A DNA stretch of 64,000 bases, taken from assembly GCA_949538735.1 (NCBI GenBank), contig CATGLK010000004.1, forward strand, positions 47,139 through 111,138, given 5' to 3'. Of this stretch, positions 45,684 through 55,372 are shown piece after piece. The position numbers were made by a program, and so were the translations under genes. The notes beneath the pieces are model-generated. The model ran no database searches, was not told the origin of the DNA, and worked only from the letters and a program-made list of their open reading frames with translations. Position 1 is the stretch's first letter. Each line of letters starts with the position of its first letter. This stretch comes from an uncultured Clostridia bacterium. GTDB taxonomy: Bacteria > Bacillota > Clostridia > TANB77 > CAG-508.

Positions 45684-48136
45684 ATGCATAAAGCAAGAAG
45701 AAAAAAAGAAAAAGACATAGAACCAAAAGCAATAAAAGAAATGAAACGCAAGAAAAAGCTAGAAGAAAACATACAAGAAACAAAGCAAAAAGCAGAGAAG
45801 AAATTCAAAAAAATATTGCTTATAATAATACTAATAACAATTCTATACTTAGGAATTTCAATAGGAATATCAACACATACATGGAAATCACTTGCCCAAG
45901 ATATGGTATTAAATGAAAATTCACAAGTAATAGATACAGAAGGAACTACAATTGCAAAATTAGGAAGTGAAAAAAAGAAAGTTGCAATAGAAAGCAATGA
46001 AATACCAGCGAACTTGAAAAATGCTTATGTAGCAATAGAAGACGAAAGATATTACAAACACCACGGAGTAGATATGAAAAGAACGTTATCTGCGATAGGC
46101 TCATATGTTATACATTTTGGTTCTTCTTCATTTGGTGGAAGTACAATAACACAACAATTAGTAAAAAACCTTACAGGAGATTCAACTGACAGCATACAAA
46201 GAAAAGTGAAGGAATGGTGGAAAGCGTGGCAATTAGAAACCTGCCTTTCAAAAGATGAAATTTTATCAGCATATTTGAATGTTATTTATGTTGGACCAAG
46301 TATATATGGAGTTGAAGCAGGTGCTAAATATTATTTTAACAAATCTGCAAGTGACTTAACACTAGAAGAATGTGCATTTTTAGCAGGAATAAATCATTCG
46401 CCAAATTCGTATAACCCTTTTAATAATGCTAATAATTCAGAAAAGATTACAAAAAGAACAAATACAGTATTATATAAGATGAAAGAGTTAGGATATATAA
46501 CAAATAATGACGAATATGAAAAAGCAGTAGCAAATACAGAGGCTGGATTGAAGTTTAAAAAAGGAGAAATTCAATCAAACGACCGGAATATATTCGTACC
46601 ATACAGACGCATTAATTACAGAGATAACATCAAAAATTGCAAATAAATACAATATTTCACAAACTTTTGCAAATAATTACATAGAAACAGCTGGACTAAA
46701 AATTTATAGTACACAAAATTCTAAAATACAAAAACAAATAGAAACTGAATTTGAAAAGAGCAGATATGTTTTAAAATCTTCTAATGGAACAGACACATCT
46801 CAAGCAGCAATGCTAATTGTAGACCATAAAACACGGAAATGTTTTAGGATGTGTAGGTGGATTAGGAAAGAAAAAGATAGCACGACCATTTAATAGAGCG
46901 ACTCAAAGTGTAAGACAAACAGGGTCATCAATAAAACCAATAGCTGTTGTAGCACCTGCGATTGACAAAAAAGTAATAACAGGAGCAACAATATTAGATG
47001 ATACTGAAAAAGATTTTGCAAATAATTATCACCCAACAAATTACAGTGAAAAATGTCTAGGAGATATTACAGTAAGAAGAGCAATTGAATCATCGCAAAA
47101 CATTCCATTTGTAGAAATAATGGAAGACTTAAAACCTAAAACTTCTATTAAATATTTGGAAAAAATGGGAATAACGACTTTAACAGAAAAAGACAACGGA
47201 TTACCATTATCATTAGGTGGATTAGAAAAAGGAATTAGTCCATTACAAATGACTGGGGCTTATGCAACAATTGCAAATGACGGAAAATATATAGAACCAA
47301 CATTTTACACAAAAATAGAAAGAAAAAATGGAACAACAATTATAATTGCAAAACAAAAAAGCAGACAAGTCTTTTCGAAAGAAACGGCGTACATATTAAA
47401 AGAAATGCTAACAGAACCAGTACAAGGCCAAAATGGAACAGCAACTTATTGCAAAATTGCAGGAGTTGATGTAGCAGCTAAAACAGGGACAACAGATGAA
47501 AACTACGATAGGTGGCTTTGTGGTTTCACACCATATTATACAGCTGTTACTTGGTATGGTTTTGACATAAGTGAAAGTATAAACTTTAATCAAAGAAATC
47601 CTGCTGGATTACTTTGGGTAAATGTAATGTCTAGAATTCATTCAGGATTAAATGGTGCAACATTTGAAAAACCAACATCAGTTACAGGAGTAACAATATG
47701 CGCAGAAACAGGCAAGAGGGCAACAACAGGTTGTCAGCATAAATATGTAGAGTATTTTTTACCATTTACCAAACCAACTGAAACTTGTGATAAGCACAAA
47801 GGGCAAATTTTAGAGAACAACAACGTAGAGAGTAAACCTAAAAACAATGTAACCGAAGTTATTAAAGGAATAACTGAGGACATAGATGCCAAAGAACCAA
47901 CTACAATCAAAGATAAAAATACAAATACAACATCGTCTGAAAATAATGAGCAAAAACAAAATACATCAAATAAAATTAATACCAACACAAACACAAATAA
48001 TACGGTGAATACTACTACAAATACACAAAACACAAATTCAAATAAAACTAATAACACTAATTCAAGTAGTAATAAAACAAATAATACTAATAATATCTCT
48101 TCTAATATTACAGGAACAGATAATACAACAGAATAA
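45684..48136 (+). CDS. Class A penicillin-binding protein (PBP1A-like) with two CGG +1 shifts
   Basis: It is 816 residues once both shifts are read. Basic cytoplasmic tail and coiled coil, membrane segment about 50-68, then the GT51 glycosyltransferase with AIEDERYYKHHGVD and GGSTITQQLVKN. Shift 1 (46584, residue 301) restores YSYHTDALITEITSKIA, the linker. Shift 2 (46834, residue 384) restores TGNVLGCVGG, after which the transpeptidase has QTGSSIKPI (SxxK), ESSQN (SxN) and AAKTGTTD (KTG). The tail is Asn/Thr-rich. It polymerises and crosslinks peptidoglycan. Unshifted, only the GT domain is made, so efficiency would set the ratio. A SpoVB-like flippase gene follows. Confidence 0.92.
46584..46586 (+). 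other. CGG +1 frameshift site 12 (GAC CGG A)
   Basis: GAC CGG AAT in zero frame, GAC GGA ATA TAT after dropping C. Residue 301 of the PBP, between the GT and transpeptidase domains. Confidence 0.9.
46834..46836 (+). other. CGG +1 frameshift site 13 (ACA CGG A)
   Basis: ACA CGG AAA in the once-shifted frame, ACA GGA AAT GTT after dropping C. It restores the transpeptidase entry motif KTGNVLGCVGG. Second site in the PBP. Confidence 0.9.
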
Positions 48137-48146
48137 AGATAAAGGA

Positions 48147-49793
48147 ATGATACAAAAAATGAAGAAAAAAACAAAAAGCAGAAAAGAATCGTTTATGTCA
48201 GGAGTAATGACATTAATGATATCACAAATAATAGTAAAAATATTTGGGCTAGTTTATAAAATATATTTAACAAACAGACCAGGATTTGGAGACACAGGAA
48301 ACGCAATATATAACAGTGGTTATCAAATATATGCCTTATTATTGTTACTATCATCAATAGGAATACCAAATGCAATATCAAAATTAGTCTCTGAAAGAAC
48401 ATCCCTAGGAGATTACAAAGGTGCACACAAAATATTTAAAGTAGCATTTATGTTACTTACAGTAATTGGAACAATAGGAAGTTTAATACTATTTTTCGGA
48501 GCTGACTTTATAGCAAATACCATATTACAAATACCAGAGGCAAAACTTACTTTGATGTGTATATCTCCATCAATTGTATTAGTTGCAATGTCTTCTGTAA
48601 TTAGAGGATATTTCAATGCAAGAAGCAATATGAAAGCAACTGGGGATTCACAAGCACTAGAACAAATTTTAAAAACTGTATTTACAGTATTAGCTGTTGA
48701 AGTTGTTGCACATCTAACTTCAAACAATGTAACCTTAATGGCAGCAGGAGCAAACTTTGCAACAACAATATCAGTTATAGGAAGCTTTATATACATATAC
48801 AAATTCTACAAAGTTAGAAAAAAAGGAATTCATGAAGAAATACAAACAACAAAACCAGAATTTAAAGATGAAAATACAAAAAGCATAATATCATCAATAT
48901 TTAAAATATCAATACCAATATCGCTAACATCAATAGTATCATCAGTAAACAAAAATATAGACTCAATTACAGTTGTAAGAGGATTAAAGAAAATAACAAC
49001 AGAAGCAGTAGCAAAAGAACAATATGGAATTTTAGCAGGAAAAGTTGATACATTGGTAGCATTGCCATTATCATTTACAGTAGCATTTGCAACAGCACTA
49101 GTACCAGGGCTATCATCTGCAAAAGCAAAAAATGATGATGCAGCAATCGAAAAGAGAGTAAAATTATCATTATTAATAACAATATTAATTGGATTACCTT
49201 GTGCATTTGGACTTTGCGTATTTGCAAAAGAAATATTGCAACTAGTATTCCCAAATGCAGCAGCAGGTGCAAATATATTACAATCAATTTCATTCTTGGT
49301 AGTATTTGCTACACTTGCACAAACCATAAATGGTGCATTACAGGGGTTAGGAGACTTCAAGACACCAGTAATAGCCTTAATACTAGGAGTAATTGTTAAA
49401 ACAATACTAAATATTGTTATAATTCCAATACAAGGAATAGGGATACTAGGAGCAACAGTAAGCTCACAAATATGCCAGTTTATAGCATTTTTTATAGGAT
49501 TTATCAAATTGAAGAAAATGACAAAAATAAAATTTGATTTTAATAAATTTGCTATAAAGCCAGTATTAGCATCAGCAATAATGAGTGCCATATCTTATGG
49601 AATATACTATTTGCTAGATTTTATACTTCCACATAAGATTGCTATAATGGTGGGATTAGTAAGTGCTATTATCGCATATGTTGTTGCAGTATTAGCATTA
49701 AAGATATTCTCAGAAGAAGAGATTAAAGATTTACCAAAAGGTGATAAAATACATAAAGTATTAGTTAAATTAAAGATTTATAAAGAAGCATAA
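48147..49793 (+). CDS. SpoVB/MurJ-type polysaccharide flippase
   Basis: It is 548 residues with about fourteen hydrophobic segments. The N-terminal MSGVMTLMISQIIVKIFGLVYKIYL, in part, and NSGYQIYALLLLLSSIGIPNAISKLV, in part, match the MATE/MOP-superfamily PST exporters of the SpoVB group. In sporeformers these move lipid-linked precursors for cell wall or spore cortex. It starts 11 bases after the PBP stop and precedes a FemX-like gene, so a wall-synthesis operon is likely. Possible starts at 48147 or 48159. Confidence 0.9.
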   Translation: MIQKMKKKTKSRKESFMSGVMTLMISQIIVKIFGLVYKIYLTNRPGFGDTGNAIYNSGYQIYALLLLLSSIGIPNAISKLVSERTSLGDYKGAHKIFKVAFMLLTVIGTIGSLILFFGADFIANTILQIPEAKLTLMCISPSIVLVAMSSVIRGYFNARSNMKATGDSQALEQILKTVFTVLAVEVVAHLTSNNVTLMAAGANFATTISVIGSFIYIYKFYKVRKKGIHEEIQTTKPEFKDENTKSIISSIFKISIPISLTSIVSSVNKNIDSITVVRGLKKITTEAVAKEQYGILAGKVDTLVALPLSFTVAFATALVPGLSSAKAKNDDAAIEKRVKLSLLITILIGLPCAFGLCVFAKEILQLVFPNAAAGANILQSISFLVVFATLAQTINGALQGLGDFKTPVIALILGVIVKTILNIVIIPIQGIGILGATVSSQICQFIAFFIGFIKLKKMTKIKFDFNKFAIKPVLASAIMSAISYGIYYLLDFILPHKIAIMVGLVSAIIAYVVAVLALKIFSEEEIKDLPKGDKIHKVLVKLKIYKEA

Positions 49794-49844
49794 AACAAAT
49801 ATTGTAAAATATAAAATTAAAATATGTAAATAGGAGAAGAAATA

Positions 49845-50936
49845 ATGAAAAACGTAAGTACTATAAATGAAAAAGAATTAAAAGAAAATGAAATAGATCA
49901 AGAATATGAGAATTTTGTAAAAAGCCATTATAAAGGGCATTTTGCACAATCAATAAGATGGGCAAAAACAAAAGATGAATGGGATTATGAAACAGTAGTA
50001 GTAAGAGACGAAAACGAAAAAATAAAAGGTTCAATGTTATTATTAATAAGAAAAGTACCTGGATTAAATTCTAGTATTGTATACTCACCAAGAGGACCAG
50101 TTTGCGACATACATGATGAAGCAACATTTATAGAATTAACAAAAAAAGCAGAAGAAGTAGCTAAAAAACACAAAGCATTTTTATTGAAAATGGACCCTGA
50201 TATTCCAAATGATGATATGGAATTTAAAAATATAGCTAAAAATAACGGATTTAAAATAGTAGAAAAAGTAAAGGACTTAAACGAAATTGCACATCCAAGA
50301 ATTGTTTTTAGACTAAATTTAAAAGACAAAACAGAAGATGAATTATTTGCATCATTTCACCAAAAAACACGTTACAACATACGTTTAGCAACTAAAAAAG
50401 GTGTTACAATTAGAGAAGGAAAAAGGGAAGACATTGCAGAATTCCAAAAGATAATGGAAGTTACTGGTCAAAGAGATAAGTTCCCAATTCCATCTGCTCA
50501 ATATTTTGAAGAGCTATATGATATGATGGGCGAAGAACATGTCAAGATTTTGTTTGCTGATTATGAAGGACAACCTATTGCTGTTACTTATAATTTCTTG
50601 TATGGTGATAAGGTTTGGTATATGTTTGGCGGTAGCTTGAATGAAAAACGTAATTTGATGCCTACATATTTACTTCAATGGGAAAATATTAAGTGGGCTA
50701 AAGAGAATAATTGTAATGTTTATGATTTTAGGGGAATTTGTGCTGTTGATTTGGAACATAGAAATGAAGGTTTGTATAGGTTTAAGAAAGGTTTTAAGCC
50801 TGATTTAATTGAGTTTACTGAGATTTATAAGGTGTATAATCCTTTTATGTATTTTGCGTTTAAAAAGCTTTTCCCTGCTTATAGGAAGTTTAGAGTTATG
50901 CTTATGAAAAAGAATAAGAAAAATGAGGAGCAGTAA
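49845..50936 (+). CDS. FemX/FemAB-family peptidoglycan aminoacyltransferase
   Basis: It is 363 residues with two GNAT-like subdomains. Matching patches are FVKSHYKGHFAQSIRWAKTK, VYSPRGPVCDIHD, RYNIRLATKKGVTIREGKRED, in part, and YDFRGICAVDLEHRNEGLYRFKKGF, in part. The family adds amino acids from charged tRNA to the lipid II stem peptide. Codon use changes to more GTT/TTG near the end, without break. Sits in the PBP-SpoVB cluster. Confidence 0.92.
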   Translation: MKNVSTINEKELKENEIDQEYENFVKSHYKGHFAQSIRWAKTKDEWDYETVVVRDENEKIKGSMLLLIRKVPGLNSSIVYSPRGPVCDIHDEATFIELTKKAEEVAKKHKAFLLKMDPDIPNDDMEFKNIAKNNGFKIVEKVKDLNEIAHPRIVFRLNLKDKTEDELFASFHQKTRYNIRLATKKGVTIREGKREDIAEFQKIMEVTGQRDKFPIPSAQYFEELYDMMGEEHVKILFADYEGQPIAVTYNFLYGDKVWYMFGGSLNEKRNLMPTYLLQWENIKWAKENNCNVYDFRGICAVDLEHRNEGLYRFKKGFKPDLIEFTEIYKVYNPFMYFAFKKLFPAYRKFRVMLMKKNKKNEEQ

Positions 50937-50937
50937 A

Positions 50938-51255
50938 ATGGCCACAACAAATGAATATATAGAATATGTATGTGAACAAATAAAAGGTGTTGGAGAAATA
51001 AGATATAAGAAAATGTTTGGGGAATTTATGGTGTATGTTAATGATAAACCAGTTATTATTGTTTGTGACAATGTGCCTTTTGTAAAGAAATTGGAAAATA
51101 TCAAAGATTTGATGCAAAATGCTGAAACTGGTTATCCTTACAATGGTGCAAAGGAACATTATGTACTAGATATTGATAATTCTGATTTTTGTAAATCTGT
51201 TGTAATTGAACTTGAAAAGGTAACATCAATACCAAAATCTAAAAAGAAAAAATAG
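50938..51255 (+). CDS. TfoX N-terminal domain protein
   Basis: It is 105 residues from ATG 50938 (RBS GAGGAG; a start at 50923 would overlap femX). The fold patches EYVCEQIKGVGEIRYKKMFG, then FMVYVNDKPVIIVCDNVPFVK, in part, and YNGAKEHYVLDIDN match TfoX_N. In gamma-proteobacteria TfoX affects competence; the stand-alone N domain in Firmicutes is of unknown role. Confidence 0.85.
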   Translation: MATTNEYIEYVCEQIKGVGEIRYKKMFGEFMVYVNDKPVIIVCDNVPFVKKLENIKDLMQNAETGYPYNGAKEHYVLDIDNSDFCKSVVIELEKVTSIPKSKKKK

Positions 51256-51280
51256 AAATCAAAAGTATGGAGGAGAATAT

Positions 51281-51805
51281 ATGGAACTAGATAATTATAT
51301 TGAATTTATAAAAGAAAAACATAAAGGACAAACTAGAAAACAAGGAACACCATATTATATGCATCCATTGGAGGTAAGCAATATTCTACATAAAAAAGGG
51401 TTTCCAATAGAATATCAAATAGCAGGTTTATTTCATGATTTATTAGAAGATACTAATGCTACTTATGAAGAATTAGTTGAAATTTCAAATCAAGAAATTG
51501 CTAATTCTGTAAAACTTGTAACAAAAGAAAAGGACTATGTAATGTCAGAATACATTGATAGAATTATGAAAAATGATATGGCAAGAATGGTAAAATTGGC
51601 AGATAGAGTACACAATTTATCAGAAACACATTTAGCTTCAGAAAAATTTAAAGAGAAATACGTTAAAGAAACAGAAAAATGGTTTATAAATTTGGCTGCA
51701 GGAACAGTTTTTGAAGAAGATATAAGGGACAAATTAGATAACTTAAAACAAGAAATACAAAATAAGAGAGAAATAGATACTAATAGCGATTCATTAGAAA
51801 GATAA
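51281..51805 (+). CDS. HD-domain phosphohydrolase (SpoT-like fold)
   Basis: It is 174 residues. HD motifs are YYMHPLEVSNIL, AGLFHDLLEDTNAT and MVKLADRVHNLSE. These give the His/Asp metal set of the RelA/SpoT hydrolase half (as in MESH1-type enzymes), so (p)ppGpp or nucleotide hydrolysis is possible. No synthetase domain. RBS GGAGGAG. Confidence 0.85.
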   Translation: MELDNYIEFIKEKHKGQTRKQGTPYYMHPLEVSNILHKKGFPIEYQIAGLFHDLLEDTNATYEELVEISNQEIANSVKLVTKEKDYVMSEYIDRIMKNDMARMVKLADRVHNLSETHLASEKFKEKYVKETEKWFINLAAGTVFEEDIRDKLDNLKQEIQNKREIDTNSDSLER

Positions 51806-51844
51806 ATTACAAATAGATGCTATAAGAATAAAATGAAGAAAAAT

Positions 51845-51882
51845 AGAGAAGATATTAAGAAATTAGTATCTTCTTTTTTGTA
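51845..51882 (+). terminator. Rho-independent terminator
   Basis: AGAAGATA pairs with TATCTTCT around a 12-base loop, followed by TTTTTT. Confidence 0.7.
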
Positions 51883-51910
51883 TTCATAAATAAAAATTTC
51901 AATAAAAACA

Positions 51911-51946
51911 TTGACAAGTGTTATATGGTGTTATATACTGTATAAC
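51911..51946 (+). promoter_or_regulatory. GntR-operon promoter with palindromic operator
   Basis: TTGACA at 51911, 17 bases, TATACT at 51934. The palindrome GTTATA-TACTG-TATAAC (51930-51946) covers the -10 box. A half-copy GTTATATGGT lies just upstream. It is the obvious site for self-repression by the GntR protein encoded next. Confidence 0.78.
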
Positions 51947-51960
51947 AAGGAGGCGATAAT

Positions 51961-52338
51961 ATGAAGATGATTATTAGTAATAGCAGTTCCGTTCCGATAT
52001 ATGAACAAATAAAAAAATCTATTATAAATCAAATACTAGAAGGAGAACTGAATGAAGATGAATTATTACCATCTATAAGAGTATTAGCTGGGGATATAAA
52101 AATAAGTGCTATGACTATAAAAAAAGCCTATGATGAATTAGAAAAAGAGGGATATTTAAAATCTATACAAGGAAAAGGAACTTTTGTAGCACCTAAAAAT
52201 ACACAACTTGCAAAAGAACAAGCACAAAAGGATATAGAAAATTACATAGAAAAAATAGTTGCTATTTCCAATAGATTCAATATAGATGAAAATGATGTAA
52301 TCGAAATGTTTAAAATGATTTATGGGGAGGATAAGTAA
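51961..52338 (+). CDS. GntR-family regulator (YtrA type)
   Basis: It is 125 residues. The wHTH shows SSVPIYEQIKKSIINQILEGEL, in part, LLPSIRVLAGDIKISAMTIKKAY, in part, and GKGTFVAP. The short C-terminal tail without a ligand domain is the YtrA subfamily, which controls adjacent ABC transporters. It ends directly at the ATG of the ATPase gene. RBS AAGGAGGCG. Confidence 0.93.
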   Translation: MKMIISNSSSVPIYEQIKKSIINQILEGELNEDELLPSIRVLAGDIKISAMTIKKAYDELEKEGYLKSIQGKGTFVAPKNTQLAKEQAQKDIENYIEKIVAISNRFNIDENDVIEMFKMIYGEDK

Positions 52339-53205
52339 ATGGAAAATATTATTGAAATTAAAAACTTAAAAAAGAAATATGATGACAAATTTGAACTTGG
52401 TAAAATAGATATATCAATACCAAAAGGAGTTATTGTAGGTCTTATTGGAGAAAATGGAGCAGGAAAAACAACCTTGATTAAGTCAATGCTAAATATTATA
52501 AAGATTGATAGTGGAGAAATAAAAATATTTGGAAAGGATTATAAAAAAGAAGAAAAAGAAATAAAAGAAAATATAGGTGTAGTTTTAGATAATATGTTTT
52601 TTCCGGAATTATTAAATGCAAGAGATATAAATAATGCTATGAAGGATGTATATAAAAACTGGGATAGCGAATTGTATTTTTCTTATTTAAAAGAGTTTGA
52701 TTTACCAGACAATAAACCTTTAAAATCGATGTCAAAAGGAATGAGAAAAAAGTTAGAAATAGTGGCAGCTATTTCTCATAAACCAAAACTACTAATATTA
52801 GATGAGCCAACAAGTGGATTAGATCCAGTAGTTAGATCCGAAGTATTAGAGATATTCCAAAAATTTATAGAAAATGAAGAACATTCTATATTGTTATCAA
52901 CACACATAACAAGTGATTTAGAGCATATAGCAGATGAGATTATATTTATTGATAAAGGAAAAAAAGTGTTACAAAAGTCAAGAGATGAAATAATTGATAA
53001 CTACGGAATTTTAAAATGTGATATTGATTATTTTTCAAATATTGATAAAAAAGATATTATCGCATACAGGAAAACAAAATATGCTTATGAAATATTAGTT
53101 AGCAATAAAGAGCAAGCAAATAAAAAATACAATGGATGCGTAATAGACAAAATTACACTTGAGAATTTAATGGTATTAGTAATTAAGGGGGAAAAGGTAT
53201 GTTAG
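52339..53205 (+). CDS. ABC transporter ATP-binding protein
   Basis: It is 288 residues. Walker A GENGAGKTTLIK, signature MSKGMRKKLEI, Walker B LLILDEPTSGLDP, switch His in STHITSD. The BcrA/YtrB-like type pairs with a two-gene ABC-2 permease. Its end overlaps the permease gene by seven bases. Confidence 0.95.
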   Translation: MENIIEIKNLKKKYDDKFELGKIDISIPKGVIVGLIGENGAGKTTLIKSMLNIIKIDSGEIKIFGKDYKKEEKEIKENIGVVLDNMFFPELLNARDINNAMKDVYKNWDSELYFSYLKEFDLPDNKPLKSMSKGMRKKLEIVAAISHKPKLLILDEPTSGLDPVVRSEVLEIFQKFIENEEHSILLSTHITSDLEHIADEIIFIDKGKKVLQKSRDEIIDNYGILKCDIDYFSNIDKKDIIAYRKTKYAYEILVSNKEQANKKYNGCVIDKITLENLMVLVIKGEKVC

Positions 53206-53831
53206 GGTTAATAAAAAAGGACTTTTTGCTTATAAAAGCAAATTCAAAATCAATGGTAATAATATTTATAGTCTATTTAATGTTAGCATTCCAAGGTATA
53301 TTTGATGTTACATTTATAGTTCCACTAATTGGAATAATGTTATTTATATCAACATTTAGTTATGATGATTTTAACAATTGGAACTCTTATGCAGTAACTT
53401 TACCAAATGGAAGAAAAAATGTAGTTAGAGCAAAATATATAGCTTCAATAATTTTAACAGCTATTTTAGGAGTTGCTGCTTTGACTATAGGTGTGGGAAT
53501 AAGCTATATAAAAACAAACAGTATAAATTTAGATGAAATTATGTCATCATTGATGGGAACAATATTGTCAAGTGTTATTATAATTTCTCTACTTTATCCA
53601 ATTGTTTTCAAATTTGGAGCTACAAATGGAAGAATAATATTATTTGCAGTAGTATTTGGTGTTGCTGGAATAGGAGCTTTAATTGCCCAATTTGTAGATA
53701 TGACATTTATTATAAATATGATAAATGGATTAGATAGCTATTCACTTATAGCTATTCCAATAATTTCTGTAATATTGTTGGTTATATCATATCTAATATC
53801 AAATAGAGTATATCAACATAAAGAATTTTAA
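53199..53831 (+). CDS. ABC-2 type transporter permease
   Basis: It is 210 residues with six hydrophobic segments. The N-terminal MLGLIKKDFLLIKANSKSM and the motif SYDDFNNWNSYAVTLPNGRK are typical of small ABC-2 permeases coupled to YtrA-type regulators. The substrate is unknown; peptide-antibiotic or cell-wall stress export is the usual guess. Confidence 0.9.
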   Translation: MLGLIKKDFLLIKANSKSMVIIFIVYLMLAFQGIFDVTFIVPLIGIMLFISTFSYDDFNNWNSYAVTLPNGRKNVVRAKYIASIILTAILGVAALTIGVGISYIKTNSINLDEIMSSLMGTILSSVIIISLLYPIVFKFGATNGRIILFAVVFGVAGIGALIAQFVDMTFIINMINGLDSYSLIAIPIISVILLVISYLISNRVYQHKEF

Positions 53832-53859
53832 GGCTATAAATCTTGAATGTTAATGAGCA

Positions 53860-54489
53860 TTGCTTGTAGCACAAATTACAATAAATAGAGCAGACAGTTT
53901 GAAAACATCTAGCATATTGTGTATGGATCCCACTTTATATATTAATGGATTATCGGCTGGATGGGGAATTGGAAAAAATGAAAATTATTATTTGGAAAAT
54001 AGTAGCTTGATTTTGAAACAAATTATAGAAAAAATGAATATAAAGCTAACGGATACTGTAATTTATGGAACATCAGCAGGTGGATTTTTGTCAATTATGA
54101 TGGGAATCTATTTAAAGGGAGCAAAGGTTGTAGCAGATAACAGCCAACTTAATTTAACGAATTGGATAGTAAAACCAGCATTAGATAGTGTTATGATGTA
54201 TTGCTTTGATAACATTGTAGATTCATTAAATTATGTGGAGAGATTTGATGTGATAGAAGCATTTAAAACTCATGGATATGTGCCTAAAATTTATCTTCAT
54301 GTTAATCTATGCTCTGAGGCAGATAATTCAAAGCAACTAGTACCATTTTTAATGGAAATGGAAAAAGTAAAAGATTTAAAAGGATATCAAGATGTGGAAG
54401 TAGTATTGCACTATGAAGAAACAAAAGGACATAATGGATTGGATAAAGATGATGCAATTAAAGTTTTATATGATATTTTAGAGGTTTAA
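53860..54489 (+). pseudogene. 5'-truncated remnant of an XcbB/CpsF-like or alpha/beta-hydrolase-like protein
   Basis: The frame opens from a TTG with no RBS and with preceding stop codons. The readable part has YGTSAGGFLSIMMGIYLKGA, a nucleophile-elbow-like GTSAGG, and VVADNSQLNLTNW, as in XcbB/CpsF-like capsule proteins. The expected N-terminal half is absent. A further fragment in another frame (KEAVDKHPLSDFEIEKAA, ending at 54546) follows. Likely leftover of a lost locus at the host/prophage margin. Confidence 0.6.
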
Positions 54490-54570
54490 AAGAAGCAGTA
54501 GACAAACACCCATTGAGTGATTTTGAAATTGAAAAAGCCGCATAGTAGGGAATAGGGGGAGTAGGAGTAA

Positions 54571-54855
54571 ATGGAAAAAATAGATTTTGATATTGAAAAC
54601 ATTGAAAAACAAAATATTAGTTTATTGAATTGCCAGGTGGATTTAATTTTAAGAAGTTTAGAATTTTATTCTTACACTTATAATTTTATTTATCCAAGAC
54701 GTGGAAAATCTGAATCGCTTGAAGAAAATTTACGAAAATCTTTGGTTCGTGATACTTATCATCAAATTACAAGTCAAATTAAAATTACTAATTCTGATTC
54801 TAAAAATGAAAATGTTTTTGATGATGATAAAAATTATTTTGAAAAAATTGCATAA
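54571..54855 (+). CDS. Small hypothetical protein
   Basis: It is 94 residues, soluble and acidic, with a central helical stretch (SLLNCQVDLILRSLEFYSYTY, in part). RBS AGGGGGAG. No family recognised. It may be the last gene of the degraded locus or a prophage-edge gene. Confidence 0.45.
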   Translation: MEKIDFDIENIEKQNISLLNCQVDLILRSLEFYSYTYNFIYPRRGKSESLEENLRKSLVRDTYHQITSQIKITNSDSKNENVFDDDKNYFEKIA

Positions 54856-54860
54856 AGGTA

Positions 54861-54889
54861 TTGCAATTATTATTATAATATGTTATAAG
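54861..54889 (+). promoter_or_regulatory. Promoter of the putative ncRNA
   Basis: TTGCAA at 54861, 17 bases, TATAAG at 54884. Confidence 0.55.
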
Positions 54890-54895
54890 TGTAGT

Positions 54896-55153
54896 TACAA
54901 GTTATTAACGTTTAACTTATGCGAAATATCGACGCACGAGAATCGATTTTAAGCCGTTTTTGTATTTTAGGCAACAAGTTATATGAATGAAAAATAGCCT
55001 AAAAACGGTGTAGCAGTAAGAGTATGGGATTTTAGGAGAATTTTACTCCTTATATTTTATTCCTATCTCTTATTGCACAAAAGATTGATTACTCCGCCAT
55101 AGATGTAAAATTATAAACGTATAAATTCAGAAAAGAATTTATGCGTTTTTTTG
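54896..55153 (+). ncRNA. Putative structured noncoding RNA at the host/prophage boundary
   Basis: There is no reading frame of note in about 260 bases. A promoter ends at 54889. Several stems are visible: ATCGA with TCGAT (about 54927-54948), CCGTTTTT with AAAAACGG across 54953-55006, AGGAG with CTCCT (55035-55050). A strong terminator AACGTATAAATTC/GAATTTATGCGTT plus T run lies at 55117-55152. I cannot assign a known RNA family; it does not look like tmRNA or RNase P to me. Confidence 0.5.
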
Positions 55154-55177
55154 TTGTGCAAAAAAGGAGTGAAAATA

Positions 55178-55369
55178 ATGTTAAACGAAAACCTAAGAAG
55201 AATTAGAACAGAACAAAGATATACTAGAAAACAATTAGGAGAACTTGCAGGAATTGCACCCACAACAATTCAGTTAATAGAGAATGGAACAATTGATAAT
55301 CCAAGTTTAAAAACAATACTTGGTTTATCAAAGGCACTAAAAGTGTCTATTTTAACATTAATAAAATAA
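55178..55369 (+). CDS. Small XRE-family HTH regulator
   Basis: It is 63 residues from ATG 55178 (RBS AAAGGAGTG). It is essentially one HTH: LRRIRTEQRYTRKQLGELAG, then IAPTTIQLIENGTIDNPSLKT, in part. Cro/CI-like, with no C-terminal domain. Probably the prophage early regulator. A hairpin follows at 55373-55409. Confidence 0.85.
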   Translation: MLNENLRRIRTEQRYTRKQLGELAGIAPTTIQLIENGTIDNPSLKTILGLSKALKVSILTLIK

Positions 55370-55372
55370 AAA

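Noticed and set aside
47734..48174. Antisense frame opposite the Asn/Thr-rich PBP tail
   Set aside because: A Val/Leu/Phe-rich shadow of a low-complexity repeat.
54896..55153. The noncoding unit as tmRNA or RNase P RNA
   Set aside because: I see no tRNA-like ends, no tag reading frame and no conserved P4-like segments.
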